In this document: positions 50,882-59,083 of the stretch, one piece after another
Numbering within the stretch: the stretch's first letter is position 1
Layout: every line of letters begins with the position of its first letter
Source: Nocardioides pini
GTDB taxonomy: Bacteria > Actinomycetota > Actinomycetes > Propionibacteriales > Nocardioidaceae
DNA length: 64,000 bases
Direction: 5' to 3'
Assembly: GCF_026712185.1 (NCBI RefSeq)
Contig: NZ_JAPPUX010000001.1
Coordinates: 372,001 to 436,000, forward strand
Notes under the pieces: generated by a model
The model's input: only the letters and a program-made list of their open reading frames with translations
Told to the model about the DNA's origin: nothing
The model's database searches: none
Program-made: the position numbers and the translations under genes

Positions 50882-53152
50882 TCAGGCGTACCGCACACCT
50901 GTGATGCGGTGCACGGCGAACTCCCGGACGTCGTCGGCGCGGTGGTCGTACGCCGACAGGCGGCCGCCGTCGAGGCGGCGCGGGTCGACGACCCGCTCGC
51001 CGGTCGCGCCGTGGTTGTCGACGTAGCCGATGACGACCGTGCTGCCGGCCTCGATCGCCTCCCGCAGCGCGGCGAGCGCTCCCGACGGCGTGGTCGTCGC
51101 CTCGGCGCTCGCGGGGCGCGACGACTCGGCCCGGTCGCCGGCGCGGATGGCGGTCGCCACCGCCTGGACCTGCGCCGCCTGCCGCGCCGCGACGGCGCCG
51201 GCCGGGCGGCGGCCGCGCCGGGTGCGGGCGCGCTGCAGGTCCGGGCGGCTCACCCGGACCGTGCCGTCGGCGGCCTCGACGACGGGGGCGGCCCCCAGCT
51301 CGCGGAGCCGGGGCAGCAGGACGTCGAGCGGCGAGGTGGCGATCGCGACCGTCGGGGCGAGCAGGCGCAGGCCGAGGCTGCGCCCGCGCGGGTCGTGCAC
51401 CAGGGCCGCCAGGGCAGCCTCGTCGTCGGCGCGGAGGAACGCCTCGGCGTGCCCGACCCGCACGGTGCCGAAGGTGCGGGCGACGTCGTCGACGAGGAAC
51501 TCCAGGGGCTGGGGCACCGGGGTGTGCGAGACCGAGGTGAGGAAGTCGCGCACCTCGACGCTGGACCACCCCGCGTCGAAGCCGCGGCGCAGCGACCCGG
51601 AGGTGAAGCGGTAGACCGTCGCCCCACCGCGCGACTCCACGTCGGCGAGCAGGTGGAGGCGGCGGGCCACCTCCGTCTCGAGCGGGCCCGGCGCGACCGC
51701 CGTCAGGTCGGCCTGCAGGAGCACGTGGTCGACCGGCCGGGGGAGGTCGGCGGCGATCGCCTCCGCGGCCGCCGGGAGGTCGCCGGCCGCCACGTGCCGC
51801 CCGCTGGGCGGGAGGCCGCCGGCACCGGTGACGCCCAGCGCGGCCGCCTCCGACAGCGCGGCCGTGACCAGGTCGGCGAAGACGGTGGGCCGTCGCGGGC
51901 GCAGCCAGCCGACGCGCCGGACGAGCGAGGCGATGCCGGTGCCGACCGCGAGGACCTCACCCTCCGGCAGGTCCGCCAGCACCTGCAGCGCGAGGCGGCG
52001 GGCCTCCTCGGCGAGCCCGCTGGAGAGCTCGGGGGCGAGCGCGTTCCAGGCCTTGCCGGCCGGGTCGCGCGACCCGACGAGCGAGGGCACCCGGCTGCTG
52101 GCGAGCCACCCGCCCACCAGCCGCGCCCACCGCTCGGCGAGCGGGAGACCGGACCAGACGTCGAACTCGTCGGTCGGGAGCCACGACGGTGTGCCGTCGC
52201 CGGCCGCCGCCTCGGCGACCAGGCCCGCCGTGAGGGCCACCTCCACGACCAGCGCCGCCCCCGGCTCGTCGACGTGCAGCTCGCGCGCCACCGCCTTGAG
52301 GTCGCGCACCGCGAGGCCGCCGCTGCGCAGGACGCTCGGCGGCTGCACGCCCCAGTGGTCGAGGAGCAGCTCCACGCGGCGTACGACGTCGAACGCCGCG
52401 CCCGCGGCCGTCCGGGCGACCAGGGACGCGTCGCGCGCCGACGTCGCCAGCGGCGGCACCTCGTCGACCGGCTCGCGGGTCGTCCGCCCGCCGCGGAGCG
52501 CCAGCCCGACCTCCCCGGGCAGCACGACGGCGTCGCCCTCGCGCGGCACGAGCAGGCGGCGGCTGATCAGCTCCTCCGCCGGTGTGCGCGCCTCGGCCGG
52601 CGAGACCGTGCGCCGGGCCGAGCCGGTCGTGCCCTCCCCGCCGTGGTCGTCGACGTGGTGCAGGAGCGCGGTCGCTGCCGGGGACAGCTCCGCGATGCGT
52701 GCCGCCACCACGTCCGGGGGTGCGGGCTCGGGGCTGGAGGGTCGCAGCCCGCTCACCAGGCCGGGCATGCCCCGCATCGCGTCGGCCACACCGGTGAGCG
52801 CCCGAACACCGCCGGGCGCCTCCCAGGCCAGCGCGAGGTCGAGCAGGCGCTGGAGCGCGGCGGCCGCCCGCCCCGCGTCGGCGTGGACGATCGAGACCAG
52901 GTCCGCGGACGTGGTTTGACCGGCGACCAGGAGGGCATCAAGCACGGAGAGCTCGAGGCGGTCCAGCCCGTCGAGGGCACGATGGATCGACGAGCGCGTG
53001 GCGGCCCGCGAGGCCAGCTGCGACGAATCCTGAGGGGCGGGTGTGGCGAGATCGGGACGGGCCCTGAGCAGCGCCACGAGCCGCTCGTCCGGCCAGCTGC
53101 GCAGCTGGTCGGCGAGGGTGCGTGCGGGTGTCGTCCGCCCTGAACTGGACAT
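50882..53152 (-). CDS. helicase-associated domain protein with WYL-like C-terminus
   Basis: A 756-residue protein of the type encoded next to XPB in mycobacteria (Rv0862c-like). It has no Walker motifs. The N-terminal half is helical and winged-helix-like (LRSWPDERLVALLRARPDLA, then LDRLELSVLDALLVAGQTTSA). The middle contains the XPB/Ssl2-like helicase-associated region (LQADLTAVAPGPLE and FLVDDVARTFGTVRVG). The last about 65 residues look like a WYL domain (VVIGYVDNHGATGERVVDPR, then REFAVHRITGVRY). It probably acts with XPB. The mechanism is not established. ATG 53152 is 7 nt after TAGCGT (53160-53165). Confidence 0.83.
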   Translation of the reverse strand: MSSSGRTTPARTLADQLRSWPDERLVALLRARPDLATPAPQDSSQLASRAATRSSIHRALDGLDRLELSVLDALLVAGQTTSADLVSIVHADAGRAAAALQRLLDLALAWEAPGGVRALTGVADAMRGMPGLVSGLRPSSPEPAPPDVVAARIAELSPAATALLHHVDDHGGEGTTGSARRTVSPAEARTPAEELISRRLLVPREGDAVVLPGEVGLALRGGRTTREPVDEVPPLATSARDASLVARTAAGAAFDVVRRVELLLDHWGVQPPSVLRSGGLAVRDLKAVARELHVDEPGAALVVEVALTAGLVAEAAAGDGTPSWLPTDEFDVWSGLPLAERWARLVGGWLASSRVPSLVGSRDPAGKAWNALAPELSSGLAEEARRLALQVLADLPEGEVLAVGTGIASLVRRVGWLRPRRPTVFADLVTAALSEAAALGVTGAGGLPPSGRHVAAGDLPAAAEAIAADLPRPVDHVLLQADLTAVAPGPLETEVARRLHLLADVESRGGATVYRFTSGSLRRGFDAGWSSVEVRDFLTSVSHTPVPQPLEFLVDDVARTFGTVRVGHAEAFLRADDEAALAALVHDPRGRSLGLRLLAPTVAIATSPLDVLLPRLRELGAAPVVEAADGTVRVSRPDLQRARTRRGRRPAGAVAARQAAQVQAVATAIRAGDRAESSRPASAEATTTPSGALAALREAIEAGSTVVIGYVDNHGATGERVVDPRRLDGGRLSAYDHRADDVREFAVHRITGVRYA

Positions 53153-53159
53153 CCCTTCT

Positions 53160-53165
53160 ACGCTA
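53160..53165 (-). promoter_or_regulatory. -10 element TAGCGT of the helicase operon
   Basis: On the minus strand TAGCGT ends 7 nt before ATG 53152. The intervening AGAAGGG could also act as a very close ribosome-binding site. Confidence 0.38.
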
Positions 53166-53220
53166 CTCGCCGGGTCGGCACCGCGGCCCCACATCTCGAC
53201 ACGGGGCGAAGAGGGCCGAC

Positions 53221-54036
53221 ATGCTTGACGTTGATCTGCACCACGGGGCGTCGACGGACGTCGGTCTGGTGCGGAAGGTCAACGAGGACTCCTACCTCGT
53301 GGCACCTCCCGTCTTCGTCGTCGCCGACGGCATGGGCGGCCACTCCGGCGGCGACGTCGCGAGCCAGATGGTCGTGGAGGAGTTCCAACGGCTCGCGGAG
53401 TCGTACGACCCGCGGCGCGGGGCCGAGCAGGTCGCCGACGCCTTCGCGAGGGCGCAGGCGCGCATCGTCGACTACGGCGACGCCCACCGTGCGATGCAGC
53501 CCGGCTGGCACGCCGGCACGACCGCCGTGGTGGCGGTCCTCGTCATCGACGACGGCGTCACCAAGTGGCTCCTCGCCAACCTCGGCGACTCCCGGATCTA
53601 CCGCATCGTCGAGCGACGCCTGGAGCAGGTGAGCGTCGACCACTCCGTCGTGCAGGAGCTCATCGACTCCGGTCACATCACGGTGGAGGAGGCGTCGGTC
53701 CACCCCGAGCGGCACGTCATCACCCGGGCGCTCGGCAGCCCCGAGGGCATCCGTCCCGACTTCTTCCTGCTGCCCCTCGGGTCGGTGGAGCGCCTGCTGC
53801 TGTGCAGCGACGGCGTGACCGGGATGATCGGCGACGAGGAGATCGAGGAGATCCTCGAGTCCGTCGCCGACCCCCGCGACGCCGCCGACGCGCTGGTGCG
53901 GGCCGCGGTCGCGGCCGGGGGTCGCGACAACGCCACGGCGGTCGTCGTCGATGTGGTGGGATTGGTGAAGGACGCGACGTACGACTCCCAGCGCCAGCTG
54001 GAGAGTCTCGAATCCAAGCTGGGGGGACGACTGTGA
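53221..54036 (+). CDS. PP2C-family serine/threonine protein phosphatase
   Basis: A 271-residue soluble phosphatase. Metal-binding PPM motifs are present in order: GLVRKVNEDSYL, FVVADGMGGHSGGDVAS, LANLGDSRIYRI, LLLCSDGVTGMIGDEE and GGRDNATAVVVDV. It has no membrane helix, unlike PstP. It would remove phosphate from Ser/Thr phosphoproteins, and the two following genes encode FHA domains, which read phospho-Thr. Its stop overlaps the GTG of the FHA gene. ATG 53221 is chosen because the PPM fold begins at DVDLHHGASTDVGL. Confidence 0.9.
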   Translation: MLDVDLHHGASTDVGLVRKVNEDSYLVAPPVFVVADGMGGHSGGDVASQMVVEEFQRLAESYDPRRGAEQVADAFARAQARIVDYGDAHRAMQPGWHAGTTAVVAVLVIDDGVTKWLLANLGDSRIYRIVERRLEQVSVDHSVVQELIDSGHITVEEASVHPERHVITRALGSPEGIRPDFFLLPLGSVERLLLCSDGVTGMIGDEEIEEILESVADPRDAADALVRAAVAAGGRDNATAVVVDVVGLVKDATYDSQRQLESLESKLGGRL

Positions 54037-55154
54037 GCACTGAGGCCAGGTTCGCGCCGGGGGACTGGTACGCCGTCGTCGGCGACCGGGTGACGGTCCT
54101 GCTGCCGGTCAGCCAGCGCGACCGGGTGGCCGGGCTCTGGGACCTCGCCGACTCGGGCGCTGCGGCCGACGCGCTGCTCGACGCCCTCCTCGCGGGCGGG
54201 CTGTCCTCGCTCGACCACTTCGCCCTCGTCGCCCACGACGACGACTCGACGCACCTCATCGTGCGGGGCGCGCCGACCGCGACCGTGTCCTCGACCGGCG
54301 GCGAGGAGATCGTCAGCGCGGCCCCCGGCGCCGCCTGGGCCGAGCAGGTCCTCACCGGCGTGACCAGCGTCCGGGTGACGCTCACCGGCGAGGCGACAGC
54401 CGACCACCCGCTCACCCCCGGCGTGGCCCGCGTCTCGGCCGTGGAGCTCGGTACGCCGTCCGCGTCCGCCCGGCCCGCCTCGCCCGAGGCGGCCGCCGAC
54501 GAGCCGGCCGCGGCCGTCGAGCCCGAGCGCGAGCCGGAGAAGGAGCCGGAGCCCGGCCCCGAGGCCGCCGCCGCGGAGCCGGAGCCCGGCCCCGGGCCGG
54601 CGCCCGTCCCGGCAGCCCCCGTGCCCCCTGCCGCGCCCCTGCAGTTCGGCGCGCCCGCGGACGACCCGACGCCCACCGGGGAGACGCCGGTCGTCGAGGA
54701 CTGGCCCGACCGCGACGGCCAGACCCAGGCCGGTGGCCCGCACGCCGACTTCGAGCGTCCGCCCATCCCCGGCCAGGAGATCGGTCCCGAGGTCGTGGCC
54801 GAGCCCGTCGCGTCGCTCGTCTTCTCCACCGGTGACGTGGTCGCCGTCGACCGCACCGTGCTCGTGGGTCGCGCACCCGAGGCACGCCGCTTCGCCTCCC
54901 ACGACCAGCCACACGTCGTGACGGTCCCCAGCCCGCACCAGGAGATCTCCTCCACGCACCTCGAGATCCGCCCGGGCGCGGGCGCCGACCACGGGTCGGC
55001 CGTCGCGACCGACCTCGGCTCCACCAACGGCACCGTCCTGGCCCAGCCCGGTCTCGACGCGGAGGACCTCAAGCCGGGCATCGCCGTCAGCCTGATCCCC
55101 GGGGCCGTCCTCGACCTCGGCGACGGCGTGACCATCCAGGTCACCAACCCCTGA
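54033..55154 (+). CDS. FHA-domain protein with Pro/Glu-rich linker
   Basis: A 373-residue protein. The N-terminal about 130 residues are an unassigned domain (FAPGDWYAVVGDRVTVLLPV). A low-complexity Glu/Pro/Ala linker follows (EREPEKEPEPGPEAAAAEPE). The C-terminal FHA domain has RTVLVGRAPEARRF, SPHQEISSTHLEIR and DLGSTNGTVLAQ, with the usual Arg, Ser and Asn phosphothreonine contacts. It starts within the phosphatase stop (GTGA). It is probably a phospho-dependent scaffold. The kinase is not in this window. Confidence 0.85.
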   Translation: MSTEARFAPGDWYAVVGDRVTVLLPVSQRDRVAGLWDLADSGAAADALLDALLAGGLSSLDHFALVAHDDDSTHLIVRGAPTATVSSTGGEEIVSAAPGAAWAEQVLTGVTSVRVTLTGEATADHPLTPGVARVSAVELGTPSASARPASPEAAADEPAAAVEPEREPEKEPEPGPEAAAAEPEPGPGPAPVPAAPVPPAAPLQFGAPADDPTPTGETPVVEDWPDRDGQTQAGGPHADFERPPIPGQEIGPEVVAEPVASLVFSTGDVVAVDRTVLVGRAPEARRFASHDQPHVVTVPSPHQEISSTHLEIRPGAGADHGSAVATDLGSTNGTVLAQPGLDAEDLKPGIAVSLIPGAVLDLGDGVTIQVTNP

Positions 55155-55186
55155 GCACGACCCACCCGAGACCCGCCGAGACCGCC

Positions 55187-56287
55187 ATGACCCAGCACCC
55201 CCAGGCCATGACCTACCCCGTCGCCGAGCTCGAACGTCGCTTCGCCGCGTTCGCGATCGACCGCCTCCTCGCCTGGACCCTCGTCGCCGGCGTCGGAGTG
55301 GCGACCGCCCTGGTCGTCTCCGACGACCTCTGGACGGTGGTCGGCGCGGTCGCCGGCGCGACGGTGCTCGTCTGGGTGGTGATGGCCGTCGTGGCCGGCC
55401 TCACCGGCAGCTCGCCCGGCAAGGCGATGACGGGGCTGCGCGTGGTGCACCACGGCACCGGCACCCCGATCGGGGTCGGCCCGGCGCTGCTCCGCTCGCT
55501 CGTGCTGGGTCTCGCCGGACTGCCCACCTTCGGCATCGGCATCGCCACGCTGGCCTGGACGGCCGTCGAGGACCGCAGCCGTCAGCGCCGCGGCTGGCAC
55601 GACCACCTGACCGGCACCGTCGTGGTCGACGTACGCCCCGTGGTGGAGGTCGCCGACACGGCCGTCGACGACGGTCCGCGCCACATCGTCAACCTCACCG
55701 CGATGCGGCTCGTCCCGGCCCCGCCCGTCGAGCAGGTCAGGACGCCCGAACGCTCCGAGCACTCCGTGCGCCGCCAGCCGCTGCCCGCCGACCTCGCCCG
55801 GCCCGCTTCCGCCTCCGCCCCGGCCCCCGCGCCCGCGCCCGCCCAGGCGTCCCCGGCGCGCCGAGCGCCGGCGCCCCCAGCGCCGGCACGTCCGACACCG
55901 GCCCAGGCGCCGCCGCAGGCCTGGTCGCCGCCGCCGGGCACGCCGATGGCGCCACCGCGCTGGCGCGTCCACTTCGACAACGGCGAGAGCTTCGTGATCG
56001 CCGGCCTCGCGCTGGTCGGTCGCCGCCCCGAGCCGCGCTCGGGCGAGCAGGTGGCCCACCTGGTCCCGCTGGCCTCGGCCGACATGTCGGTCTCCAAGAC
56101 GCACGCCCAGTTCGGCCCGGCGCCCGACGGGACGATCGTGGTCATGGACCGCGGCTCCACCAACGGCACCGTGCTGGTGCGCCAGGGCGTCTCGCGGCAG
56201 CTCGCGCCGGGCAAGCCGGCCGCGCTCGTCGACGGCGACAAGGTCGTCTACGGTGACCGCGAGATGGTGCTGTCCCGGGAGGGCTGA
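55187..56287 (+). CDS. RDD-family membrane protein with C-terminal FHA domain
   Basis: A 366-residue fusion. Residues about 10-150 are an RDD domain with three membrane helices (RRFAAFAIDRLLAWTLVAGV gives the Arg-Asp signature; then a VVAGLTGSSPGKAMTGLRVV loop). A long Pro/Ala linker follows (APAPAPAPAQASPARRAPA). The C-terminus is FHA (SFVIAGLALVGRRPEPRSGE, DMSVSKTHAQFGP, DRGSTNGTVLVRQG). The architecture tethers a phosphothreonine reader to the membrane. It begins 32 bp after the first FHA gene. It probably acts in the same signalling unit as the PP2C phosphatase. Confidence 0.87.
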   Translation: MTQHPQAMTYPVAELERRFAAFAIDRLLAWTLVAGVGVATALVVSDDLWTVVGAVAGATVLVWVVMAVVAGLTGSSPGKAMTGLRVVHHGTGTPIGVGPALLRSLVLGLAGLPTFGIGIATLAWTAVEDRSRQRRGWHDHLTGTVVVDVRPVVEVADTAVDDGPRHIVNLTAMRLVPAPPVEQVRTPERSEHSVRRQPLPADLARPASASAPAPAPAPAQASPARRAPAPPAPARPTPAQAPPQAWSPPPGTPMAPPRWRVHFDNGESFVIAGLALVGRRPEPRSGEQVAHLVPLASADMSVSKTHAQFGPAPDGTIVVMDRGSTNGTVLVRQGVSRQLAPGKPAALVDGDKVVYGDREMVLSREG

Positions 56288-56313
56288 GGCACCGGCTGCT
56301 CCGACGGGGCAGG

Positions 56314-58170
56314 ATGTGCCGCGTGCCGACCTTCCTCGACCTGCTCTACGACGAGGCGCCGCTGGCCGCCTTCGACGAGCACCTCGCGCGGTGCGAGGCA
56401 CGCCTGGACGGCGCCGACGCGACCGTGCTGCGCTCGGAGTACGACGTGGCGGTGCGGCTGCGCGACCTGATGGGGCGGATGCGCTCCCGGGAGGCCGAGC
56501 TGTCCGCGCTCTACGAGACCGCCTCCGACCTCACCGCGATCCGCGACGTCGACACCATCCTTGCGGCGATCGTGCGCCGCGCGCGGCAGCTGCTGCACTG
56601 CGACATGACGTACCTCTCGCTCAACGACGAGGCCGACGGCGCGTCCTACATGAAGGTCACCGACGGGGCGCTGACCCGCGAGTTCCAGAACCTCAGGCTG
56701 CCGCTCGGCACCGGCCTGCTCGGGCTCGTCGCGCAGACGGGCGCCGCCTACTTCACCGAGGACTACGCCGCCGACGAGCGGTTCGTGCACCAGGGCTACA
56801 TCGACGAGGCGGTCGCCGGCGAGCAGATCCGCGCGATCCTCGGCGTGCCGCTGGTCCTCGACGGGGTGGTGATCGGGGCGCTGCTCGCCGTCCACCGGTC
56901 CGTGCGCCGCTTCCCGCAGGCCGAGGTCAGCCTGCTCACCTCCTTCGCCGCGCACGCCGTGGTGGCGCTGGAGAACGCCCGCCTGTTCGCCGAGCTCGAC
57001 GAGGCCAACCGCTCCCTGACCCGCCACACCGAGGCCGTCGACGCCGCTGCGCTGGCCCACGACCGGCTCACCGACCTGCTCATCGGCGGCGGGGGTGTCG
57101 CCGAGGTGGCCGAGGTGCTCTCCGGCGTGCTCGGGGGCGCGGTGTCGGTGTGGACGCCCACCGGCGAGCTGCTGGCGGGGGAGGACACCGCGACGGCGCC
57201 CCCGGACGCGGAGCCGGAGGCGGTGGCCGAGGCGGTGGCGTCGGGCCGCTCGGTGGAGACGGGGTCGGGGCTCGTCGCCGCCGCGCTCGCCCGCACCGAG
57301 CACGTCGCCACCCTGGTCGTGCGCCGCGACGAGCCGCTCGACCTCGCCGGTCGTCGTACGCTCGAGCGAGGGGCGCTGGTCACCGCGCTGGTCCTGCTCT
57401 TCGCCCGCTCCGTCACCGATGCGGAGGAGCGCCTCGGCGGCCAGCTCCTCGCCGACCTGCTGGAGTCCGACCCCGCCTCGCGCGAGCGGCTGCGCGACCG
57501 CGTGCGACGCCACAGCGCGAGCCTCGACGGCCCGGTCGTGGTCGCCGCCGCCACCGTCGACGGCGTCGACCGGCACGGCGCGGGCCGTGCCGCGGTGGCC
57601 CTCGCGCGTCGCAGCTCCGGCCTCGCCGGCGAGCACCGCGGTGCGGTCGTCGTGGTGGTGCCGAGCGAGAATCCCGGCCGCGTGGGCTCCGACCTGCAGG
57701 CGGCCGTGGCGGAGCTCGGCGGGGTGGCGACCGTCGGCGTGGTCGGCACGAGCGACGCGCTCCACGGTGACCGGCTGGTCACGGCCCACGACGAGGCGCG
57801 CCGCTGCCTCGACACGCTGGTGCGCCTCGGCCGGCGCGGCGCCGTGAGCGACCCGGCCGGCCTCGGGGTCGCCCGCCTGCTCCTCGGCGACAACGACCCG
57901 GAGCACGTCACCGCGTTCATCGAGGCCTCGATCGGCCCGGTGCGCGCGTGGGACGAGCGGCGGGGGACCGGGCTGGTGGCGACGCTCGAGGCGTGGTTCG
58001 CGAGTGGCGGGCACCTCAGGGACACCGCCACCGCCCTGCACCTGCACCCCAACACCGTGACGCAGCGGCTCGAGCGGATCGGCGAGCTCCTCGGCCCGGG
58101 CTGGCGCGAGCCCGGGCGGGCGCTCGACCTGCAGCTCGCCCTCCGGCTGTCGCGCCTCCAGGACGGCTGA
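56314..58170 (+). CDS. GAF-domain PucR/CdaR-type transcriptional regulator
   Basis: A 618-residue regulator. After a helical start, a GAF domain covers about residues 70-215 (LTAIRDVDTILAAIVRRARQLL, then IRAILGVPLVLDGVVIGALLAVHR). A central CdaR-like region follows. The C-terminal PucR helix-turn-helix is LRDTATALHLHPNTVTQRLERIGELLG. It is adjacent to 3-hydroxybutyrate dehydrogenase and an MHS transporter, its likely targets. ATG 56314 is given; an in-frame GTG at 56323 has a better-spaced CAGGA. It lies 26 bp after the RDD-FHA gene, so it may be read-through from that operon. Confidence 0.87.
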   Translation: MCRVPTFLDLLYDEAPLAAFDEHLARCEARLDGADATVLRSEYDVAVRLRDLMGRMRSREAELSALYETASDLTAIRDVDTILAAIVRRARQLLHCDMTYLSLNDEADGASYMKVTDGALTREFQNLRLPLGTGLLGLVAQTGAAYFTEDYAADERFVHQGYIDEAVAGEQIRAILGVPLVLDGVVIGALLAVHRSVRRFPQAEVSLLTSFAAHAVVALENARLFAELDEANRSLTRHTEAVDAAALAHDRLTDLLIGGGGVAEVAEVLSGVLGGAVSVWTPTGELLAGEDTATAPPDAEPEAVAEAVASGRSVETGSGLVAAALARTEHVATLVVRRDEPLDLAGRRTLERGALVTALVLLFARSVTDAEERLGGQLLADLLESDPASRERLRDRVRRHSASLDGPVVVAAATVDGVDRHGAGRAAVALARRSSGLAGEHRGAVVVVVPSENPGRVGSDLQAAVAELGGVATVGVVGTSDALHGDRLVTAHDEARRCLDTLVRLGRRGAVSDPAGLGVARLLLGDNDPEHVTAFIEASIGPVRAWDERRGTGLVATLEAWFASGGHLRDTATALHLHPNTVTQRLERIGELLGPGWREPGRALDLQLALRLSRLQDG

Positions 58171-58193
58171 CCCGCGGCCCGCTGTGTGGGTGG

Positions 58194-58220
58194 GCCACAT
58201 GTTCCCGCTTCAAGTGTGGC
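58194..58220. promoter_or_regulatory. inverted repeat GCCACA-N15-TGTGGC upstream of bdhA
   Basis: A perfect 6-bp inverted repeat with 15-bp spacing lies 49-75 bp before the dehydrogenase ATG. It is well placed for the adjacent PucR-type regulator, whose family activates from upstream sites. Confidence 0.45.
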
Positions 58221-58255
58221 TGCCCGGTCCGTGTGCTGTACGTCACTCCGCTCCC

Positions 58256-58261
58256 TACGGT
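58256..58261 (+). promoter_or_regulatory. -10 element TACGGT of bdhA
   Basis: TACGGT ends 7 nt before ATG 58269. The intervening GAGGG is too close to be a standard ribosome-binding site, so a leaderless start is likely. Confidence 0.42.
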
Positions 58262-58268
58262 GAGGGCC

Positions 58269-59039
58269 ATGTCCACCGCCACGCCCTCCGCACCGCCCGC
58301 CCTCGACGGACGCCGGGCCCTGGTGACGGGCGCCGCCAGCGGCATCGGCGCGGCGGTCGCGGCCCGGCTCGCCGAGGCCGGCGCCGACGTCCACCTGCTC
58401 GACCGCGACGACGAGGGGGTCGCCAAGGTCGCCGCGCAGGTGCACGGAACCCCGCACGTCGTCGACCTCACCGACGAGGCGGCGATCGCCGCCCTCGACC
58501 TCGACGTCGACATCCTCGTCAACAACGCCGGCATCCAGCACGTCGCCCCCGTCGAGGAGTTCGACCCCGAGCGGTTCCGCGCGATCCACGCGCTGATGCT
58601 GCACGCGCCGTTCCTGCTCGCCCGTCGCGTCCTGCCCGGCATGTACGCCCGCGGCTGGGGACGGCTCGTCCACGTCTCGAGCGTCCACGGCCACCGCGCC
58701 TCGGCCTACAAGTCGGCCTACGTCAGTGCCAAGCACGGGCTCGAGGGGCTGTCCAAGGTCATCGCGCTCGAGGCCGCGGACAAGGGCGTCACCAGCAACA
58801 CCGTGTGCCCCGGCTACGTCCGTACGCCGCTGGTGGAGGGCCAGCTCGCGGACCAGGCGCGCGCCCACGGCATCGCCGAGGACGAGGTCCTCGACTCCGT
58901 CCTCCTCGCCCGCACCCCCCTCAAGCGGCTCGTCGAGCCGGAGGAGGTCGCCGACGCGGTCGCGTTCCTGTGCAGCCCCGCCGCGACCTCGATGACCGGG
59001 ACCTCGCTCTCCATCGACGGCGGCTGGACCGCCGCCTGA
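58269..59039 (+). CDS. 3-hydroxybutyrate dehydrogenase (SDR family)
   Basis: A 256-residue short-chain dehydrogenase that interconverts 3-hydroxybutyrate and acetoacetate with NAD. The cofactor motif is TGAASGIGAAVA, then NNAGIQHVAPVEEF. The catalytic Ser-Tyr-Lys is in HVSSVHGHRASAYKSAYVSAKHG. IQHVAPVEEF together with NTVCPGYVRTPLVEGQL is the pattern of BdhA-type enzymes. The transporter gene follows after 44 bp. Together they would let the cell use external 3-hydroxybutyrate or recycle PHB. The substrate is inferred from motif and context. Confidence 0.86.
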   Translation: MSTATPSAPPALDGRRALVTGAASGIGAAVAARLAEAGADVHLLDRDDEGVAKVAAQVHGTPHVVDLTDEAAIAALDLDVDILVNNAGIQHVAPVEEFDPERFRAIHALMLHAPFLLARRVLPGMYARGWGRLVHVSSVHGHRASAYKSAYVSAKHGLEGLSKVIALEAADKGVTSNTVCPGYVRTPLVEGQLADQARAHGIAEDEVLDSVLLARTPLKRLVEPEEVADAVAFLCSPAATSMTGTSLSIDGGWTAA

Positions 59040-59083
59040 GCCCACCTCGCCACCCACCCCGATCCCCCCATGAAAGGCACGTC

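Noticed and set aside
53720..56401. An 893-codon minus-strand frame
   Set aside because: It lies opposite the PP2C, FHA and RDD-FHA genes, is Ser/Ala/Arg/Pro-rich and has no domain.
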